A DNA stretch of 64,000 nucleotides, taken from contig NC_046674.1 of assembly GCF_003369915.1 (NCBI RefSeq), positions 11,718,001 through 11,782,000 on the forward strand, given 5' to 3'. Below, piece by piece: positions 60,179 to 64,000 of the stretch; positions within the stretch are counted from its first letter, which is position 1, and each line of letters opens with the position of its first letter. Both the position numbers and the translations under genes were made by a program. The notes below the pieces were generated by a model. That model was not told the DNA's origin. It saw only the letters and a program-made list of their open reading frames with translations, and searched no databases. The stretch comes from Drosophila miranda (taxonomy: Eukaryota > Arthropoda > Insecta > Diptera > Drosophilidae).

Positions 60179-61690
60179 GCCAACGACTGTTCCGAAGAAA
60201 GCTGCCATTTTTGAAATTACGGCCTGTAATATTCCACATACTCGCACAAGTGCTAAGTATGCGTGTATTGCGGCGATTACGAGTATCGTCGGTGTAGGTG
60301 TGGTGGCAGTATTTGCGAAAATACTCGTGTACTCGAATGCATTTACCATAAACATTGACCACTGTACTGTGCATCACGATTTATGGCGATGCTGCGGGGA
60401 GGAATGGGAATTAATTGGTAATGCGAGCACTGCATCAGTACCGACTGGTCGAATCGGAACTGAAAATGGCGACCTGATCATCGATCGATCGATCTCTTGT
60501 CGTGGCCACAATCAAAAATCGTGCCGATGCCATGAAATCGTCGAAGTGGAGGTGGTTCTACAGTCGCAGTTGTATAATACACACTGGTACTCTCGTACAC
60601 CTGATCGCACAGCTTCCATTTCGCAAGATTTACAGCTCTTAACTTCGTGTGGTTTTTCGGTAAGGTAAGCCAGTACCTAATACGAGTAAATGCATACATA
60701 CATATGTACTCGTACATGACTGCACGATCTGTCTTTCATACTTTTATTTGTATTGTTGTTGTTGTATTTGTTGCATTTTCACTAAATTCAGCCAAAGAAA
60801 ATTGTAATGCCGGCGGAAACACAGTTATCTTTTTGACATAAATATGTCCACCTTTCATAGCAACTAATTGTAGCTAACGGATGAGTTCGTTTAATCCGTT
60901 TCAATTATTTAAAAGCTACTGTCGCAATTCAATTTCAGCAGACAACCCTTAATCGTCTTAGCTTAACAAAGATAACTGATTCAATTCGCTCTTCTGGCTA
61001 ATCCTTTTCGCGCTAAGTCTAGGGACTAATTGTGTCAACGGAGGACAATAATGTCAGCATGCTGGAATAGAAATAAGTAACTATCTCTGAGACTATAACT
61101 GAGACTACAGGACACCATTGTATCGAGTTTAGATGTACTATAAAAAGGACAAAGAATTTGTTTCAATCCCATCGAATGTCCACTATATCCTCTGTTTGGG
61201 AATAAAGCATTTCTATCTCTATTTTTAAATATTATTCAAAAATTCTACGAAACTTCTCACCTTTTCATTACATTGTGTGAGGATAATAACAGGGATATTT
61301 TAGCATTTTTGCATTAATGTGTTTATAAAGCACACTTTTAAGGTATATAACGGGTTTCTACTGTTTTGTATGAAAGTTCTACAACTTATGGGCAACGCCA
61401 AGTCGATATGGTGCAATTAGGATAACAGAGAAATGTAATCTTTATAACCTTATGAATGGATGAGGTTCCCCCCCTTGATTATCGTTTGCAGCTATACAGC
61501 TGCCATGCCCCTTTGATAACAAAACCATACTAAAGAAGTATAGACCTCTCTCACTATCCTTGAATTTTTTTCCAAAAGGTTTTTATTGCAGCTCTCACTC
61601 TTTTCAATTGAAATGTAGTGGAATACGACGATTCCTCTGTGTGCATAATCATATCAAGAAAAACTTAAAGTGTTATCACTGCAGAATATT

Positions 61691-61810
61691 TGATTACCAT
61701 TTAGAAATGATTCAGTCGTAGTTCTTAGCCAGGTCTTCACTCTTTTCAATGACCTGAGTGACCGTTCCACAGTACCTCCGGTACATGGCAGAGCTAGAAG
61801 AACTCCTTTT
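61691..61810 (-). mobile_element. hAT transposase C-terminal fragment
   Basis: The minus strand reads LLALPCTGGTVERSLRSLKR and then VKTWLRTTTE. This is the hAT dimerisation motif (usually LxxPxSxAxxERxFSxLKxIKTxLR). The frame ends at a stop at 61654. The fragment is isolated; upstream transposase motifs are not seen next to it. Confidence 0.65.
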
Positions 61811-62789
61811 AAGCGAAAATCTAATCCGTAAGAGTTATTTTTGCATTGTGAGTACCACATATCTATGTATCTTATGTTTAATTCCGTGCAAAATGTATAA
61901 ATCATAGCTTGCATTTAATTTTCAGTATAAGTTGGATAAAAAGGAGCTCAAAATGGTTGATTATTTTGGGCTTCAAGTCGTAGCCTTAACGAACATATTA
62001 GATGGTAAAGATGGCTCTCTGGTAATACATTGGGCACAATGTAAAAGGTGGATTTGATATATAGAGAATAGGTTTCCAGATTGTTGGCTGGTTAGGAAGT
62101 TAATTAAAGTTTATTTAGGAAAACACCGGCTGTTTATTCAAAACAAAAGGAAAAAATGCGGAGCGCATTTACCTTTAAATAATTCGTGGCGTAGTCATTT
62201 GAATCGAAACCCTATTTGCCATATACTTGGATTCTATGAATATGTCAATAAATGCCACATCAGCTGTAGAGCTTTAAGTATCTAAAACGTTCTGCATATG
62301 CGTGTATTTTTGTCTGTATTTTATCTGTATTTTTGGATTTCAAAAAGATTGTAAGGGGGAAAGCACAGCATAGCTACATATATAATGGAGAGAGATCGCT
62401 AGCTTACAACATTCCCGCTCGTTTAAGTCTCTAATGCTAACATATTTTTCACACGACCGTGTGTCAGAGTATACATTTATTTGGGACATATTTCCTTCGA
62501 ATGAATGACACTTTGGAAATCTTTATAAAATCCTTAATTGTTAAAATATTGTGCAAAGTGAAAATTAAGACTTTTGTCTGATCAAGATTGATCAAGATCC
62601 ATTTCAATGTAGCTTTCAAAGCCAACAAACTCTTCAGTAATTTGCATAGGGCTTTAGTAAAAATGGAATTAATTCGACAATCACATCATTTATAATACTA
62701 AATTTTTTTGGAAAAGCTGTGTAAATTAAATAAAAAGAAGGAAAAGGAACTTTGTGAGGCGTGGCAAGGACCGCGGTTCTACATTTATG
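61811..62789. other. AT-rich intergenic
   Basis: No gene or assignable repeat seen. Confidence 0.5.
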
Positions 62790-63420
62790 CCCGATACTCA
62801 GTTAGTATGGTTGTTGTCTCGTTTCCCTCCGCCAGAGGGAGAGAGAAGGACTAAGCGCGTGGACGGGGTAGAGTAGCCACTGCAATTTCATTTCTTCCTT
62901 TTGGCTATAATAATGATCTGATCTGATCGAAAATCGGCAATCTGGTAGATATAGTTCTCTATGGTCCTGCGTTTTCGGTTCTTTTGTATCTTTAAATTGT
63001 GGGCGTCGCAGATTTTAGCCCTTTGTGGGGCCGGTTTCAAAATTTTGTATTCAGTATGATATCACATGATGTTTGGTTGCTCTAGCTTTAATAGTCTCTG
63101 AGAACTAGGCGTCAAGCAAGACGGACTGACGGAGAAACAGCCATGGCTACATCGACTCGTCTATTGATGCTGATCGAGAATATATATACTTGCGCGCGCA
63201 AAGTGTCCAGTGTGCTAGTTGATCTTGGTATCAACCCTGATTAACCAGGATCCAGTCCGTGTGAACTCGATCGAGTGTGCTTCGGTTGTAAAAGTAAGTA
63301 TTAAGTGCGAAATGAGCAACAAGAGAAGGCTTTATGGGTTCGGAAACGTTTCCTTCTGGGTGTTACCCACCATAAATCGAATATACCCCAACAGTTTTGG
63401 AGTATCGGGTATAATTCAAG
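62790..63420. mobile_element. DINE-1-like repeat, copy C, with an internal insertion
   Basis: This copy is inverted relative to copies A and B: the minus strand reads TTATAGCCAAAAGGAAGAAATG, CAGTGGCTACTC and CACGCGCTTAGTCC. Further right is the DINE-1-type core (GACGGACTGACGGAGAAACAG, ATTGATGCTGATCGAGAATA, TATATAC) and the terminal part (GGTTCGGAAACGTTTCCTTCTG, GAGTATCGGGTATA). Between TATATACTT and CTTTATGGG about 125 bases of unrelated sequence (roughly 63193-63328) interrupt the element. Confidence 0.65.
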
Positions 63421-64000
63421 CATGCTAAAGTGGTACGTCCCTGAAGATAGATCCTTAGTTATTTTGGAGGTGCATAAAATAATAGGAAAAATGTTTTCCT
63501 TTCCAAATCCATTTAAATCAAAGGATTTATATTTATCAACGAAAGCACCTCATTGAACAGAAAATAAATTTGAACTGAATCAAAAATTCTGAGTATGTTT
63601 ATTATATTGCCTATGATAAGAGCTTGTGGTTAGAGTACACCGGAGTTCTTTGGTTACTTTACAATCGGGAATTTCCTGGTTCAGTTTCTGTAAAACATTT
63701 ATGATATGATTTTTTCATAGTACCTTTCGATCTGTGGATATTGAGATGATTTTTGTGAAATGTTTTCATTTTCCTGTTCATTACTACCACCTTTGATTTC
63801 AATTAGTTGTCAGCAACTGTACCTACCTAATTTATAATATGAGCATATTTTACAAAAATGTTCATATTAAAAGAAAATGTTATTAGTGTAAATATGTACA
63901 TACATACACAAGACTATATCTTTGACATATGTATGCACATACGTACGTACATATGTATTTGTGGCCTTATATGTTAAAGCCTTCACACTCTCATATGTAA
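63421..64000. other. Intergenic, window end
   Basis: AT-rich; (ACAT)/(ACGT) microsatellite at 63895-63960. No gene seen. Confidence 0.6.

Larger units (their letters stand above)
58566..61690. other. Intergenic, with a GC-rich island at 58.9-59.55 kb
   Basis: The island contains CAGAGCA/CAGCACA repeats (59098-59142), CACATC-type repeats (59350-59385) and GGTCGGTC repeats (59400-59442). It ends in a short frame with a splice-donor-like sequence, listed separately. A (CCGAT)n run lies at 60154-60178. No complete gene is supported. Confidence 0.45.

Noticed and set aside
60138-60668. 176-codon plus-strand frame
   Set aside because: Begins in a CCGAT repeat, has no recognisable motif, and its donor-like end (GGTAAGGTAAGC) is not supported by a start codon context or a downstream exon.
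1-64000. Search for tRNA, rRNA, CRISPR-like or bacterial features
   Set aside because: None seen. Intron structure and promoter motifs are insect; no tRNA cloverleaf was recognised by eye, though small hairpin RNAs could be missed.

Overview
This window is insect nuclear DNA, and almost certainly from a Drosophila. Genes are split by short GT-AG introns, promoters carry Drosophila core motifs (DRE TATCGATA, the YGGTCACACTR box and a GTATATTT box), and there are DINE-1-like repeats, mariner and hAT relics, and dense ACAT/CA microsatellites. The gene content (ArfGAP2/3, maelstrom, a TEFM-like protein, a TMEM64-like VTT protein, AGXT2, an ENTR1-like protein, EMC10) fits my recollection of Muller element D (3L of D. 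melanogaster, around 78-79). The obscura group is my best guess at species level, from the repeat flavour only.

Layout. 1-10.2 kb is non-coding or regulatory-looking DNA with one possible 5' exon of a minus-strand gene. 10.2-11.75 kb holds a three-exon gene for a secreted low-complexity protein. 12.36-14.61 kb is an ArfGAP2/3 gene on the minus strand. It shares a divergent promoter with an RS-rich protein gene (15.2-17.0 kb), whose upstream zinc-finger segment appears to have decayed. Convergent to that gene is a poorly resolved zinc-binding-like locus (17.2-18.3 kb, minus). maelstrom (19.06-20.43 kb, plus) is tail to tail with a TEFM-like mitochondrial gene (20.62-21.84 kb, minus); the maelstrom poly(A) signal directly abuts the TEFM-like stop codon. 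22.8-24.2 kb contains a decayed nardilysin-like M16 peptidase relic that still has an intron. 25.46-29.4 kb is a four-exon TMEM64-like gene with a DINE-1-like copy in its last intron. 29.9-33.45 kb is AGXT2 on the minus strand, with two homologous alternative last exons. 34.36-36.42 kb is an ENTR1-like coiled-coil gene, divergent from EMC10 (37.97-39.0 kb). 39-64 kb has no gene I can support and holds repeats: a hAT-like relic, a mariner relic, an unidentified dispersed repeat pair, DINE-1-like copies and many microsatellites.

How the genes work together: there is no operon logic. Three encode membrane-traffic or membrane-biogenesis factors (ArfGAP2/3, ENTR1-like, EMC10), two encode mitochondrial proteins (AGXT2, TEFM-like), and one encodes a germline piRNA factor (maelstrom). 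ArfGAP/RS, TEFM-like and EMC10 share a housekeeping promoter block (DRE and/or repeated GGTATATTT-type boxes). I found no wholly new system. The most unusual items are the duplicated AGXT2 terminal exons, the inactivated peptidase relic, the zinc-finger loss in the RS gene, two stop-free introns whose length is a multiple of three, and an unassigned repeat pair. Exon boundaries were read by eye and checked for frame; no alignment or transcript data were available.
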